Shown: in pieces, positions 38,124-47,925 of the stretch
How the letters are laid out: each line of letters begins with the position of its first letter
Position numbering within the stretch: position 1 is the stretch's first letter
NCBI RefSeq assembly: GCF_031326345.1
Contig: NZ_CP133671.1
Location: 3,720,001-3,784,000, forward strand
Length of the DNA stretch: 64,000 nucleotides
Origin: Aureispira sp. CCB-E
GTDB taxonomy: Bacteria > Bacteroidota > Bacteroidia > Chitinophagales > Saprospiraceae
Direction of reading: 5' to 3'
The notes under the pieces: generated by a model
Databases searched by the model: none
The model's input: only the letters and a program-made list of their open reading frames with translations
Told to the model about the DNA's origin: nothing
Program-made: the position numbers and the translations under genes

Positions 38124-39290
38124 TTAATGTGTTTTGTTTTTTAGTCGCACTAATTTGTGATAATAATGTTCTGCTCTCAAAGAATCGTTTAAATAGTGGG
38201 CATAGAAACGGACAATCTTTTTTAACTTTAATGTAATTTCATGAATTTCTCTAGAAGTATATTGGAGTCCGTTGTGCAAGCCTTTTAAATAATATTTTTC
38301 TGCCTTGTCATAATCTTGCATTCTAAGATAAAGGTCTCCTAATCCTGTAAAAGAATAGTGGTGTTCGTCTCCTTTTTGAATGACTTTAAAAAAAAGTTGT
38401 TCTGCCTTTTCGTAGTTTCTAAAACCGTACATTTGAATATTAGCCATCGTATCCAACAAACTCGGATCATGTGGCAGAATATCAAGCCCTCTAGCTGCAA
38501 ACGCTTGCGCTTTGTGATAATCTCGAATCGGGTGCATCAAAAGATTCGCATAATTATTAAGCAAAATAGTATCATCAGGACAGAGTTTTAAACCTTCTTC
38601 ATAATAATGAACCGCCCGTTGAATAGCGCCAATATCTTGACACAATAAAGCCGCATTTCTATATGAAACGATATTCCGAGGTGTTTTATAAGAACGAATG
38701 TAATAGTTAAGCACTCGATCAACATCTTCCAAGCGTTGTCCTTTTTTGATATAGTGTGTGTGTACAATAGAAGCAAAACCAAAAGAAGCTTGCGTGTTGT
38801 CAGGATCTAGTTCCATTGCCTTTTCATAAAAAAAGAGCACTTTCTGATAATTATTCCACTCATTTTTAATTCTATTGGCCAAAAGTGTGTATATCTTAGC
38901 ATAAGGAGCTGGATTGATACGAAAAAAGGGCATATACTTCTCTATCGCATTTTCATGTAGTTCTAACAGCAAACGAAGTGGATTTTTATAGGTGTTCCAA
39001 CCTTCAACAACTTTAAACTTGTATTGAGCATAATTCAGAATTAAGATTTGATCTTGTAAATCTCTAACACAAGCTTCGGGCAAATTTTGAATCAGTAAAT
39101 CGTGTGCCAAGCCTTCTATATGCGCTTGGTTGTCATTGGATAAATAAGCGACAATTGTCAAAGGAATTTGCAATTGATTGACAACTTGTGGACTGTTTTG
39201 AATGAGACCTAAAGCAATACTTTTATTGGTATCTTCAGGTGATAATAGGAGGTTGCTTAGTTGTGTGATTTCTTGTTTTGTAAAACTCAT
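38124..39290 (-). CDS. Tetratricopeptide repeat protein
   Basis: A 388-residue protein without signal peptide. The first 85 residues look like HEAT-type helices (LSNLLLSPEDTNKSIALGLIQ). From about residue 120 come six or more TPR units, for example VLFFYEKAMELDPDNTQASFGFASI, AVHYYEEGLKLCPDDTILLNNYANLL, AQAFAARGLDILPHDPSLLDTMANI and AEKYYLKGLHNG. TPRs make protein-binding surfaces, so this is a scaffold or adaptor of unknown partner. The N-terminal segment resembles leading parts of other Bacteroidota TPR proteins of unknown role. It runs opposite to argH, which starts divergently 268 bases away. Confidence 0.82.
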   Translation of the reverse strand: MSFTKQEITQLSNLLLSPEDTNKSIALGLIQNSPQVVNQLQIPLTIVAYLSNDNQAHIEGLAHDLLIQNLPEACVRDLQDQILILNYAQYKFKVVEGWNTYKNPLRLLLELHENAIEKYMPFFRINPAPYAKIYTLLANRIKNEWNNYQKVLFFYEKAMELDPDNTQASFGFASIVHTHYIKKGQRLEDVDRVLNYYIRSYKTPRNIVSYRNAALLCQDIGAIQRAVHYYEEGLKLCPDDTILLNNYANLLMHPIRDYHKAQAFAARGLDILPHDPSLLDTMANIQMYGFRNYEKAEQLFFKVIQKGDEHHYSFTGLGDLYLRMQDYDKAEKYYLKGLHNGLQYTSREIHEITLKLKKIVRFYAHYLNDSLRAEHYYHKLVRLKNKTH

Positions 39291-39483
39291 GGTTTAAAAA
39301 TAATTTATTTCTAGTGCTTTTGCAAGAGATGAGCGTCCTTGTAAAAAAATAAAAGCAACAATAGCAGTTATTGAGAATTAGGCTGTCCAGAAGTTGGTTC
39401 AAAAGCAACTTAAGTTGCTGCGGAGAGAGTATACAAGAATCGTTCATTAAAACAAGAAAAAATAAATCTTCAAATTTGCTTAC

Positions 39484-39514
39484 TTGGTTATTTGGATTGA
39501 ATGCGTTAGCTTTG
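39484..39514 (+). promoter_or_regulatory. argH promoter
   Basis: TTG (39484-39486), a 20 bp spacer and TAGCTTTG (39507-39514). Transcription should begin near 39521. This rules out a start codon at 39484 and supports the ATG at 39559. Confidence 0.65.
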
Positions 39515-39558
39515 CGGTCAATTTCGAACCTTATTCAAAAAAGATAAACTTAGTAGGC

Positions 39559-40893
39559 ATGAAACTTTGGCAAAAAGAAGGAGCTATTAACAAAGAAATT
39601 GAACGATTCACAGTAGGAAAAGATCGTGAATTGGATGTTTTGTTAGCAAAACATGACATTACAGGTACTTTGGCGCATATTACAATGCTTGAAAGTATTG
39701 ATTTGTTGACAAAAGAAGAGTTGGATGCGTTGGTAAAGGAATTGAGAGGACTTTATAAGGAAGTTTTAGCTGGAAATTTTGAAATCGAGGATGGGGTAGA
39801 AGATGTACATTCTCAGGTGGAGTTGATTTTGACACAACGGTTGGGCGATGTGGGTAAAAAAATTCACAGTGGTCGTTCTAGAAATGATCAAGTTTTGGTG
39901 GATTTAAAGTTGTTTACTCGTACGGAGTTGCGTGAAGTAGTAGAATTGATTGTCCCTTTATTTGAACAGTTGATTACGTTAAGTAATCAATACAAGGACA
40001 TTAAAATCCCAGGATACACACACTATCAAGTAGCCATGCCTTCTTCATTTGGATTGTGGTTTGGAGCATATGCAGAAAGTTTGGTAGACGACATGCACAC
40101 ATTGTTGGCAGCGTATCGTATTACAAATAAAAATCCTTTGGGGTCTGCTGCTGGTTATGGTTCTTCATTCCCGCTAAATCGTACGATGACGACAAACTTA
40201 TTAGGGTTTGACGATTTGAACTACAATGTGGTTTATGCTCAAATGGGGCGTGGAAAAACAGAGCGCTCTGTTGCGCAAGCTTTGTCTTCTGTAGCAAGCA
40301 CATTGAGCAAGTTGGCGCAAGATATTTGTTTGTACAACAGCCAAAATTTTGCTTTTGTAAAATTCCCTGATCACTTAACAACAGGTTCTAGTATTATGCC
40401 ACACAAAAAGAACCCTGATGTATTTGAATTAATTCGAGCACGTTGCAATAAAATGATTGCACTGCCAATCGAAATTGCCATGATTACCACCAACTTGGCT
40501 TCGGGATACCATAGAGATTTACAAATTATCAAAGAGAGTTTCTTACCTGTTTTTGAAAACATGAAAAGTTGTTTGTACATCAGTAAGTACATGTTGGAAA
40601 ATATTATTGTGAACGACAGTGCCATTCACGATGAAAAGTACAAGTATATTTTTAGTGTTGATGTTGTTAATGACATGGTACTAAATGGAACTTCTTTTAG
40701 AGATGCTTACAAACAAGTTGGTTTGGATATTGAAGCAGGAAATTTTGAACCAATTATGGATTTGCAACACACACACGAAGGTAGTATGGGGAACTTGTGT
40801 AACGACAAAATTACGGCAATGATGAATGCTGTTGTCGCTGAGTTTTCTTTTGATAAAATGGATACTGCTTTAGCTAATTTGTTAGGCGAATAA
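39559..40893 (+). CDS. argH: Argininosuccinate lyase
   Basis: From the ATG at 39559 the protein has 444 residues. It cleaves argininosuccinate to arginine and fumarate, the last step of arginine synthesis, in the cytoplasm as a homotetramer. Conserved blocks of the fumarase/aspartase superfamily are present: HSGRSRNDQV, GYTHYQVAMPSSFGLWFGAYAE with the catalytic His, and the signature GSSIMPHKKNPD (from about residue 276) with the catalytic Ser loop. No other arginine gene is in the window. The upstream 25 residues that a longer frame would give fall within the promoter. Confidence 0.95.
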   Translation: MKLWQKEGAINKEIERFTVGKDRELDVLLAKHDITGTLAHITMLESIDLLTKEELDALVKELRGLYKEVLAGNFEIEDGVEDVHSQVELILTQRLGDVGKKIHSGRSRNDQVLVDLKLFTRTELREVVELIVPLFEQLITLSNQYKDIKIPGYTHYQVAMPSSFGLWFGAYAESLVDDMHTLLAAYRITNKNPLGSAAGYGSSFPLNRTMTTNLLGFDDLNYNVVYAQMGRGKTERSVAQALSSVASTLSKLAQDICLYNSQNFAFVKFPDHLTTGSSIMPHKKNPDVFELIRARCNKMIALPIEIAMITTNLASGYHRDLQIIKESFLPVFENMKSCLYISKYMLENIIVNDSAIHDEKYKYIFSVDVVNDMVLNGTSFRDAYKQVGLDIEAGNFEPIMDLQHTHEGSMGNLCNDKITAMMNAVVAEFSFDKMDTALANLLGE

Positions 40894-41002
40894 TTAAAAA
40901 AGAACAAAATGCAAAGTTTTTGATTTTGAGAGAATAGCTTTGACTTGGCAAAATATTATTTATTTCCCTTGTTGAATTTCGTGCTTTTACAAAACAAAAT
41001 TT

Positions 41003-41010
41003 TAACTTTG
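41003..41010 (+). promoter_or_regulatory. Candidate -7 box for the amidohydrolase gene
   Basis: TAACTTTG fits TAnnTTTG and is 55 bases before the ATG at 41066. The nearest TTG upstream (40972) is 28 bases away, too far, so the call is tentative. Confidence 0.35.
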
Positions 41011-41065
41011 CGGCACAATTATAGTTCAATTCTATTAAAAATAATTTCATATAATCTATAGAACA

Positions 41066-42028
41066 ATGAATCCAAAACAGTTAATTCTTGACAAAATCAA
41101 AGCCAATGGTGGATGGGTAAACACACATGCACATTTGGACAGAGCTTACACGTTAAATGAGGATAATTTTAATTATTCTTATTCTTACTTAAAAGAGAAA
41201 TGGCATTTGGTTGATGAAATGAAAAAGGCAGCAACCGTAGATGATATTTATAGACGTATGTGTAAAGCTACTGAAGTTTTATTGGAGCAAGGCACACAGG
41301 CGATGGGTACATTTATAGATGTAGATGAGAAGATAGAGGACAAAGCGATCAAAGCTGCACACAAATTGCGTGAAACTTACGGTAAAGACATTGAAATGCG
41401 TTTTGCTTGTCAGGTACTAAAAGGAGTAATTGATCCTAAGGCTCGTTATTGGTTTGATATGTCTTTGGACTTTGTGGACATTGTGGGTGGTTTGCCAGCA
41501 AAAGATTTTGGTCGTGAAGAGGAGCATTTAGATATTTTAATGTCTTCTGCTAAAGAGCATGGAAAGTTGGTACACGTACATGTTGATCAGTTTAATACGG
41601 ACGAAGAAAAGGAAACAGAGCAATTGGCACGCAAAACAATTGAGCATGGTATGCAAGGAAAAGTTTCAGCTATCCACTGTATTTCTTTGGCGGCACATCC
41701 TAAAAAATATCGTCACAAAGTATATGAGTTGTGTCGTGAAGCGGATATGCACATTATTTCTTGTCCTACGGCATGGATCGACCACAACCGTACAGAGCGT
41801 TTGCAAGTAAGCCACAACTCAATTACTCCAGTAGATGAGATGGTTCCAGCTGGTTTAACCGTTGCTTTTGGTACAGATAATATTTGTGATATCTACAAGC
41901 CGTTCTCTGATGCTGATTTGTGGACAGAAATGCGTGTGATGTTAGAAGCATGTCATTACTATGATGTTGATAATTTAGTGAAAATCGCTACTGAAAATGG
42001 TTTGAAGGTTTTGGGAATTGAGAAATAG
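41066..42028 (+). CDS. Amidohydrolase, cytosine-deaminase-like
   Basis: A 320-residue TIM-barrel metal-dependent hydrolase, shorter than CodA (about 427). Metal-binding positions look like WVNTHAHLDRAYTL (first His-x-His), HVHVDQFNTDEEKETEQLA (His ligand), HCISLAAHP (second His) and AFGTDNICDIYKPFSDADL, where the Asp after Gly-Thr is the catalytic Asp. The last two blocks match E. coli cytosine deaminase. Where CodA has Glu in HCDEID, this protein has Gln in HVDQF, so it may act on a different substrate, such as another cyclic amide. It is cytoplasmic and monocistronic with a strong terminator. Confidence 0.85.
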   Translation: MNPKQLILDKIKANGGWVNTHAHLDRAYTLNEDNFNYSYSYLKEKWHLVDEMKKAATVDDIYRRMCKATEVLLEQGTQAMGTFIDVDEKIEDKAIKAAHKLRETYGKDIEMRFACQVLKGVIDPKARYWFDMSLDFVDIVGGLPAKDFGREEEHLDILMSSAKEHGKLVHVHVDQFNTDEEKETEQLARKTIEHGMQGKVSAIHCISLAAHPKKYRHKVYELCREADMHIISCPTAWIDHNRTERLQVSHNSITPVDEMVPAGLTVAFGTDNICDIYKPFSDADLWTEMRVMLEACHYYDVDNLVKIATENGLKVLGIEK

Positions 42029-42052
42029 TAAAGCCTTTTAAGATAAAATTCT

Positions 42053-42092
42053 AAGCTGCTTGAATGACCTTTCATTCAAGCAGCTTTTTTTT
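42053..42092 (+). terminator. Rho-independent terminator
   Basis: A perfect 15 bp stem, AAGCTGCTTGAATGA with TCATTCAAGCAGCTT, a four-base loop and a T run. It ends the amidohydrolase gene. Confidence 0.92.
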
Positions 42093-42166
42093 AGCTGTGG
42101 CCAAAGTTTGACGCTCTAAAAATAAATAGGGATTACTGTAAAGGAGTTTTTTTTGATTTTTTATCC

Positions 42167-42197
42167 TTGATTAATAAGAACTTATCTTTTATTTTTG
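42167..42197 (+). promoter_or_regulatory. Promoter of the oligopeptide-binding protein gene
   Basis: TTG (42167-42169), a 20 bp spacer and TATTTTTG (42190-42197). Transcription would begin near 42204, giving a leader of about 180 bases. Confidence 0.6.
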
Positions 42198-42386
42198 TGT
42201 GAAGCAAGCTTTTTCTTAATTTTTGGATATTTCTTTGATAAAGAAAGAGTGCTGGATTGCTTTGTGCGATGTTTCTCTTATTCCATACAAGAGTTTCAAA
42301 ACTAGTTTGAATGCTTATAAGGAAAGAGTTGGTCGGCACATTGTTGGCAGCTTAATATGATATTTTCTAACTAAATTTTTAACTAA

Positions 42387-44102
42387 ATGCAATACGTAAT
42401 AACCCTTTTAATTGCGTTGTTTTGTTTTCCTGTTTTGGGGCAAAAGGACTTTACCATCAATGTTCACGAATCAGGTGACCCCGATGGATTGAACCCACTG
42501 ACTTCAAAAGCCGCCAATGCGGAGAATATTGAGGATAATTTGTTTTGTCGTTTACTGGAGTTCAATCGAGAAAGTTTTCAGCTAGAACCAGCTTTGGCAG
42601 TTCGCAGACCAATTATCAAAACTCTAGATAAAGGGAAATATAAAGGTGGAATGTCTCTAAGCTATGAAATCCACCCCAAAGCAGTGTGGGACAATGGGAG
42701 TCCAGTGACAGGGAACGACTATTTGTTCACAATCAAAGCATTAAAGCATCAGAAGGTAGAAAGTGGAGGTAGACGCTTGAGAGCAGAATTTATTGCAGAC
42801 GTAGAGGTTGACCCCTCTGATCCTAAAAAGTTTACCATTTATTCCAAAAAAGTGATGTTTATGGCGGAGGCAATTAGTGGCAACTCGTTTCACATTTTGC
42901 CAGAGTACGTTTATGATGCTAAAAAAGTATTGCGTGGAATTTCAATTCCCGAATTGGATGATAAACGAAAGGCATATAGTGAAGCCGTGAATGAATTTGC
43001 TGATGATTTTAATTCTGCCAAATATTCGAGTGAAGAAGGTTTTGTTGTTGGTTGCGGTCCTTATCGATTGGTAGAATGGTCCACTGGGGATTTGATAAGC
43101 TTGGAGCGAAAAAAAGATTGGTGGGGTGACCAAGTGGATAATAAATACTTAAAAGCTTATCCCAGCAAAATTAATTACCACATCATTTCCTCTATAGGAT
43201 GGGCATTTTCTAAATTCGAAAAGGGGGAGTTGGATATTATTAGAAATGTTCCTCCGAAGCGTTTTAAGGAAGCTAAGGAAGATGAGGCTTATTTGAAAAT
43301 GACAGAGTTTCACGATCCTTCTCAATTTGCGTATCATTATTTGGCATTTAATTCTAGAAATCCAAAGTTATCAGACAAAAGGGTAAGGGAGGCAATTGCT
43401 TGTGCTGTAGACCAAGATAGAATTGTCAATGAATTGTTCGGTGGTGCTGCAATGAAAGCCAAAACGCCAATTTCACCCCATCGAATGCACTACAATATTA
43501 ATATAAAAGGTGTGACATATGATCTGGATAAAGCAAAAGAACTATTGGCAAAAGCGGGCTGGAAAGATTCTGATGGAGATGATATTTTAGATAAAAAAAT
43601 TGATGGCAAGCAAGTAAAGTTGCGTTTGAAATATAACTACAACAAAGGAAATGTGGTTCGCAAAGCGATTGGCGAGATGCTAAAAACTAGCTTGGCAGAG
43701 ATTGGGATAAAGATGGATTTGTACCCCATTGATTTTGCGGATCTGTTGGCAACTGCCAATGAAAGAAACTTCGATATTATCGCTTTAGCTTGGGTAAATA
43801 CACCGGGTTCTGATGATTTAAAGAATGTGTGGCACACGTCTTCTGATGTTGATGGCGGTGGAAATCGGGTAGGTTTTGGCAACGCTAGAACAGATCGAAT
43901 GATTGATGAAATCTTAGTCACTTTGGATGAACAGCGTAGAAAAGAGTTGTACCTCGAATTGCAAGAGGAGATTGTGGCAGAACATCCTTATGTGTTTCTA
44001 GTAGTGCCCAATCAGTTAATCATGATTCGAAAAGGGTTTGATTATCCTGAACTAGGTCCTGTTAGCCCCGGTTTTGTGGTGCGTTGGTTTCAACAGAAAT
44101 AA
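42387..44102 (+). CDS. Peptide ABC transporter substrate-binding protein (SBP family 5)
   Basis: A 571-residue periplasmic binding protein; the signal peptide ends PVLGQ (residue 19). Family 5 landmarks are HESGDPDGLNPLTSKAANAENIEDNLFCRLLEF, WDNGSPVTGNDYLFTIKAL (the W-x-DG-x-PVT-A-D pattern), YHYLAFNSRNPKLSDKRVREAIACAVDQDRIV and DFADLLATANERNFDIIALAW. It should capture oligopeptides or similar ligands for an ABC importer. No permease or ATPase gene is adjacent, so the transporter lies elsewhere or the protein acts alone. The binding preference is unknown. It is longer than most family members by about 40 residues. Confidence 0.9.
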   Translation: MQYVITLLIALFCFPVLGQKDFTINVHESGDPDGLNPLTSKAANAENIEDNLFCRLLEFNRESFQLEPALAVRRPIIKTLDKGKYKGGMSLSYEIHPKAVWDNGSPVTGNDYLFTIKALKHQKVESGGRRLRAEFIADVEVDPSDPKKFTIYSKKVMFMAEAISGNSFHILPEYVYDAKKVLRGISIPELDDKRKAYSEAVNEFADDFNSAKYSSEEGFVVGCGPYRLVEWSTGDLISLERKKDWWGDQVDNKYLKAYPSKINYHIISSIGWAFSKFEKGELDIIRNVPPKRFKEAKEDEAYLKMTEFHDPSQFAYHYLAFNSRNPKLSDKRVREAIACAVDQDRIVNELFGGAAMKAKTPISPHRMHYNINIKGVTYDLDKAKELLAKAGWKDSDGDDILDKKIDGKQVKLRLKYNYNKGNVVRKAIGEMLKTSLAEIGIKMDLYPIDFADLLATANERNFDIIALAWVNTPGSDDLKNVWHTSSDVDGGGNRVGFGNARTDRMIDEILVTLDEQRRKELYLELQEEIVAEHPYVFLVVPNQLIMIRKGFDYPELGPVSPGFVVRWFQQK

Positions 44103-44124
44103 TTGAACTACGAAAAGTAATTAA

Positions 44125-44162
44125 AATAGGGCAATTGGATGAATTCTTCCAATTGCCCTATT
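44125..44162. terminator. Bidirectional hairpin between convergent genes
   Basis: A perfect 15 bp stem, AATAGGGCAATTGGA with TCCAATTGCCCTATT, lies 22 bases from either convergent stop codon. There is no clear T tract, but it is symmetric and placed as a shared terminator. Confidence 0.6.
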
Positions 44163-44183
44163 GATTAAGGGAGTTTGTTTAAT

Positions 44184-47100
44184 CTACTCCATTTTCCAGT
44201 CAGGAATTTGAATCCTACCAGGCGTATAAGGACCACCCAAGTCATTCAATTGCTCTTCCAATTTGTTAATATCTCCTCGCAGATTATTTAAATCAACCAA
44301 AAACTTTTCAAACATTTTACCAACCAAGGTATAATTCTTTTGAGCAGTTTGAGAAGGAGCGGAAGTAGCTCCCCACATATTCCAAATAGGACTTTCCATG
44401 CGCTCCAACAAACTTGGTTCTGCTTCAATATCTCGACCACTTAAACTACCATCACCGTATAATTCAACACCCATTTCTTTTAGTCGAATGCGGATGCTTT
44501 CTGCTTGTTCTAATAATTTTAAGTCAGCATTAGGCGTTTCTAAGATACCTTTTTGTAAGTGATCAATGCGATTGACCATTGTGTTATAAACAGAACTAGC
44601 AGCGCGCCCTGCTCGACGCATTTTAGTTAATTTTACCTCAAAAGCAGTTAATGCCGCCTTGTCTTGGGCACTTAGCGTAGCGTTGTTGAGTGATTTAATG
44701 GTAAAAGGAACTTTTTCTGTCAAAACGGTTACTTTCCCTGCTTGAATTTTAGACAGTTGAGCAAAATATTCGCCAGGAGCCGCCAAGGCACCACTAGGAG
44801 CAGAGCTATAACGACCAGGTTTTGATTCTTTTAATTGAACAGGAACCAAAGACTCATAGCGGAAGTCCCAAACCAAACGATTCATACCTTCGTGGGGTGT
44901 TGTTTTGATTCTACGAACCACCTCACCCGCTTTATTGGTAATTGTCATAATAGCAAATGGTTTTTGTTCCCAATCCTCGGCATGAAATTCTTCTAAAGTT
45001 GGGTAACGAATATCTTTTTTGTCCTTTGTCAACTGCGCCTCATATTTGTAGCGAGATTCTTTTAACGTCATTAGCGTCGTATCCGAGAAATAGTACGAAA
45101 ACACAGCACCAACAGGTGGGTTTTTAGCAGCATAGTAGGATTCTCCTTGAGAGGCGATGCCCGTCAAGCCCAAGGGAGCTCTTTCAATAAAAATCCAAGC
45201 ATCTTTAATGGGATATAAAGTAGCCAACTTATTTTTGTCCTCATCTTTGTAATTGCGTAAAGGAGTATAATCGTCCAAGACATAGAAGCCACGACCAAAA
45301 GATGCCAAAACCAAATCATTCTCCCGTTTTTGAATTTCAATATCTCTAATGGCAATAGTAGGCAAACCTCCTTTTAGCTGATGCCAATTCTTGCCGCCGT
45401 TTTTACTATAAAAAACACCAAATTCCGTTCCTGCAAACAAAAGATTTTTATCAACATGATCTTCGGCAATGTCGTATACACTACCACGTTTGGGCAAATC
45501 CCCATGCACAGCCGTCCATGTTGCGCCTTTATCAATACTCTTGTAAATATAGGGTTTGAAATCGCCATTTTTATGATTATTAAAAATAGCATAAACCGTA
45601 TGCTTGTCATGCTGGGAAGCAACCAATGCATTGACATAAGTATTGGTAGGAACTGCGCCTACTTTGTCAATTTTTCGCCATGTTTTAGCATCTTCAGAAA
45701 CTTGTATTAATCCATCATCTGTGCCTACGTATAGTAAATTTTCCTGCAAAGGCGACTCGTCCAAAGCAACTATATTACCATAAATAGAAGTACTCTTATT
45801 TTTCATAACAGCCTCTGCCGACCAAACACGCCCCATAACTTTTAATGCGTTTCTATCTATTTTTTGCGTTAGATCATCAGAAATAACGGTCCAATCGTCG
45901 CCACGGGTTTCACTCATAAATACTTTGTTGGCAGCAAAATACAAGCGTTTAGGGTTGTGTGGGCTAATCAACAAAGGAGCGTCCCAGTTCCAACGATACG
46001 CTAGTTCACCCTCGCCTGGTCTAGGTTTGATTCCCACACGCTCGCCACTCTTTTTGTCGTAACGCACCAACCAACCATATTGTGCCTGTGCATAAACAAT
46101 ATCAGGATTGGTAGGGTCAATTTGGGATTCAAAACCATCGCCACCATTAGTAATGTACCAATCTGCGTTGACAATTCCCGCTGAGTTGGTTGTACGGCTT
46201 GGACCACCCATGGAATTGTTGTCTTGTGTCCCGCCATAAATATTGTAAAAAGGAGTCGCATTATCTACTGCCACCTTATAAAATTGTGTGACAGGAAGGT
46301 TGGCTTTAAATTGCCAATCTTGGGCATGGTTCCAAGTTTCGTAGATACCTCCATCACAACCTACAATCCAGTGATCTAGATTGGTCGGGTCTTGCCACAT
46401 ACAGTGGTTGTCAACGTGTTTGTGTTTTTCTCCTGTTCTTTTAAATGTTTTTCCACCATCTAATGAATGATGAAACCAAGTATTCATAGAATAGACCTTG
46501 TCTACATTTTCTAAGTCACAATAGATTTCTTGATAATAATTACCAGAAGTGCTATACCCTCCTCTTTTTGTCCAGCTAGCACCTCTATCTGTCGAGCGAT
46601 ACGTACCTCCCTTGCCCTTAGAAGCTTCAACAATTGCATAAATATAATCTGGGTTAGCAGGCGATATAGCTAAGCCAATTCTACCTAGAAAATCACCAGA
46701 AGGCAAACCACTGGTTAATTTTTTCCAAGACTTTCCTCCATCTTCTGATTTGTGAATACCAGAGCCAGGACCACCCCCCAAATAAGTGAATACATGACGG
46801 CGGCGTTGGTGAGAAACGGCATACAAAACATTCGGATCTCTTGGGTCAAGGTGCACCTCACTAATTCCAGTATGTTCGTCAATTTCTAGAATAGCTTTCC
46901 AAGTATTTCCTCCATCTTCTGTTTTGTACAAACCTCGTTCTCCACCTGCACTCCAAAGAGGTCCATAGGCAGCAACATAAACAATATTTGGATTTTGTGG
47001 GTGCACTTGAATCATTCCAATATGCTCACTTTTTTGAAGCCCCATATTTTTCCAAGACTTCCCCCCATCTTCCGATTTATAAACCCCATCTCCATAAGCC

Positions 47101-47486
47101 ACAGAACGTTGGTTGTTGTTTTCTCCTGTTCCAACCCAAACAATATTTTCGTTGCTAGGGGCTAAGGTAATACAGCCGATAGAATAAGAGCCATAGTTTT
47201 CAAAAATAGGCTCATAAGTAGTGCCTGCGTTGGTTGTTTTCCAGACATTTCCAGAAGCTACAGCGACATAATACTCCGCATGTTTTTTAGGATTAACGGC
47301 AATGTCGATGATTCGACCAGATGTAAAAGCTGGACCAATCGACCTGAATTTTAAGGCATTAAAATTAGGTCCCTTGTCTTTTTTCTCTGTTTGTTCCTTG
47401 TCTTCCTTTTTAGACTTTTTGCCTTTTTGTGCAAAAAATAGCGTTGGCATTGCCCATAGGGCAAGGAATAAAAATAGTTTTTTCAT
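44184..47486 (-). CDS. Exported VPS10/sortilin-like BNR-repeat propeller protein
   Basis: A 1100-residue exported protein with a signal peptide (MKKLFLFLALWAMPTLFFAQ) followed by a very lysine-rich linker (KGKKSKKEDKEQTEKKDKG). From about residue 45 to 740 come many propeller blades with Asp-box turns: NVWKTTNAGTTYEPIF, GVYKSEDGGKSWKNM, GLYKTEDGGNTWKAI, TYRSTDRGASWTKRG and YIYKSIDKGATWTAV. The remaining 300 or so residues are a beta domain and helices, ending in an LLEQAESIRIRLKEMG coil. It matches the large sortilin-type family of Bacteroidota, sometimes annotated as glycosyl hydrolase, without a clear active site. Unlike the propeller protein at 29081-32200, it has no T9SS domain. Confidence 0.87.
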   Translation of the reverse strand: MKKLFLFLALWAMPTLFFAQKGKKSKKEDKEQTEKKDKGPNFNALKFRSIGPAFTSGRIIDIAVNPKKHAEYYVAVASGNVWKTTNAGTTYEPIFENYGSYSIGCITLAPSNENIVWVGTGENNNQRSVAYGDGVYKSEDGGKSWKNMGLQKSEHIGMIQVHPQNPNIVYVAAYGPLWSAGGERGLYKTEDGGNTWKAILEIDEHTGISEVHLDPRDPNVLYAVSHQRRRHVFTYLGGGPGSGIHKSEDGGKSWKKLTSGLPSGDFLGRIGLAISPANPDYIYAIVEASKGKGGTYRSTDRGASWTKRGGYSTSGNYYQEIYCDLENVDKVYSMNTWFHHSLDGGKTFKRTGEKHKHVDNHCMWQDPTNLDHWIVGCDGGIYETWNHAQDWQFKANLPVTQFYKVAVDNATPFYNIYGGTQDNNSMGGPSRTTNSAGIVNADWYITNGGDGFESQIDPTNPDIVYAQAQYGWLVRYDKKSGERVGIKPRPGEGELAYRWNWDAPLLISPHNPKRLYFAANKVFMSETRGDDWTVISDDLTQKIDRNALKVMGRVWSAEAVMKNKSTSIYGNIVALDESPLQENLLYVGTDDGLIQVSEDAKTWRKIDKVGAVPTNTYVNALVASQHDKHTVYAIFNNHKNGDFKPYIYKSIDKGATWTAVHGDLPKRGSVYDIAEDHVDKNLLFAGTEFGVFYSKNGGKNWHQLKGGLPTIAIRDIEIQKRENDLVLASFGRGFYVLDDYTPLRNYKDEDKNKLATLYPIKDAWIFIERAPLGLTGIASQGESYYAAKNPPVGAVFSYYFSDTTLMTLKESRYKYEAQLTKDKKDIRYPTLEEFHAEDWEQKPFAIMTITNKAGEVVRRIKTTPHEGMNRLVWDFRYESLVPVQLKESKPGRYSSAPSGALAAPGEYFAQLSKIQAGKVTVLTEKVPFTIKSLNNATLSAQDKAALTAFEVKLTKMRRAGRAASSVYNTMVNRIDHLQKGILETPNADLKLLEQAESIRIRLKEMGVELYGDGSLSGRDIEAEPSLLERMESPIWNMWGATSAPSQTAQKNYTLVGKMFEKFLVDLNNLRGDINKLEEQLNDLGGPYTPGRIQIPDWKME

Positions 47487-47925
47487 TAGGTGTATGTTAT
47501 AATTGAATTAAAACGAAATGTTGAGCCATGACATGGGGACCTAAGGTGAGGGTTTCCCGAATTCTTACTCAAAATATGAAGATATTTTCATTTTAAAGAT
47601 ATTTTTTGTTGAATCACAGTTTTTTTTCGATGAGCAATTTTGAAATTTATACCAATGCAAAACGATAGTTGTAGGATGGATAGGTTGCCTACGTTTAAAC
47701 TCATTGAAGTCCTATTTGAGATTTGTACAATATAAATAAAGGTCTGACGTTTAAGTAGATGGAATGAGCCTTAGAATAAACACGGACACAAGTAATTATT
47801 TACAATTTCCCTTCCCAAAAAAAATAAAAATAAGAAGGTTTAGTTTAATATTCCTATAGTGTTGTTTTGTAATGGCTTTTAGTAAGCTGCTCGCTAGATA
47901 CCTAAAAAAATGTTTTTAAATTAAC
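47487..47925. other. Intergenic region without recognised gene
   Basis: AT-rich, about 440 bases upstream of both the BNR protein (reverse) and repeat copy D. I saw no consensus promoter, RNA or coding sequence. Confidence 0.4.

Noticed and set aside
39484-39558. Upstream start for argH
   Set aside because: It coincides with the -33 box of the argH promoter and adds residues absent from the family.
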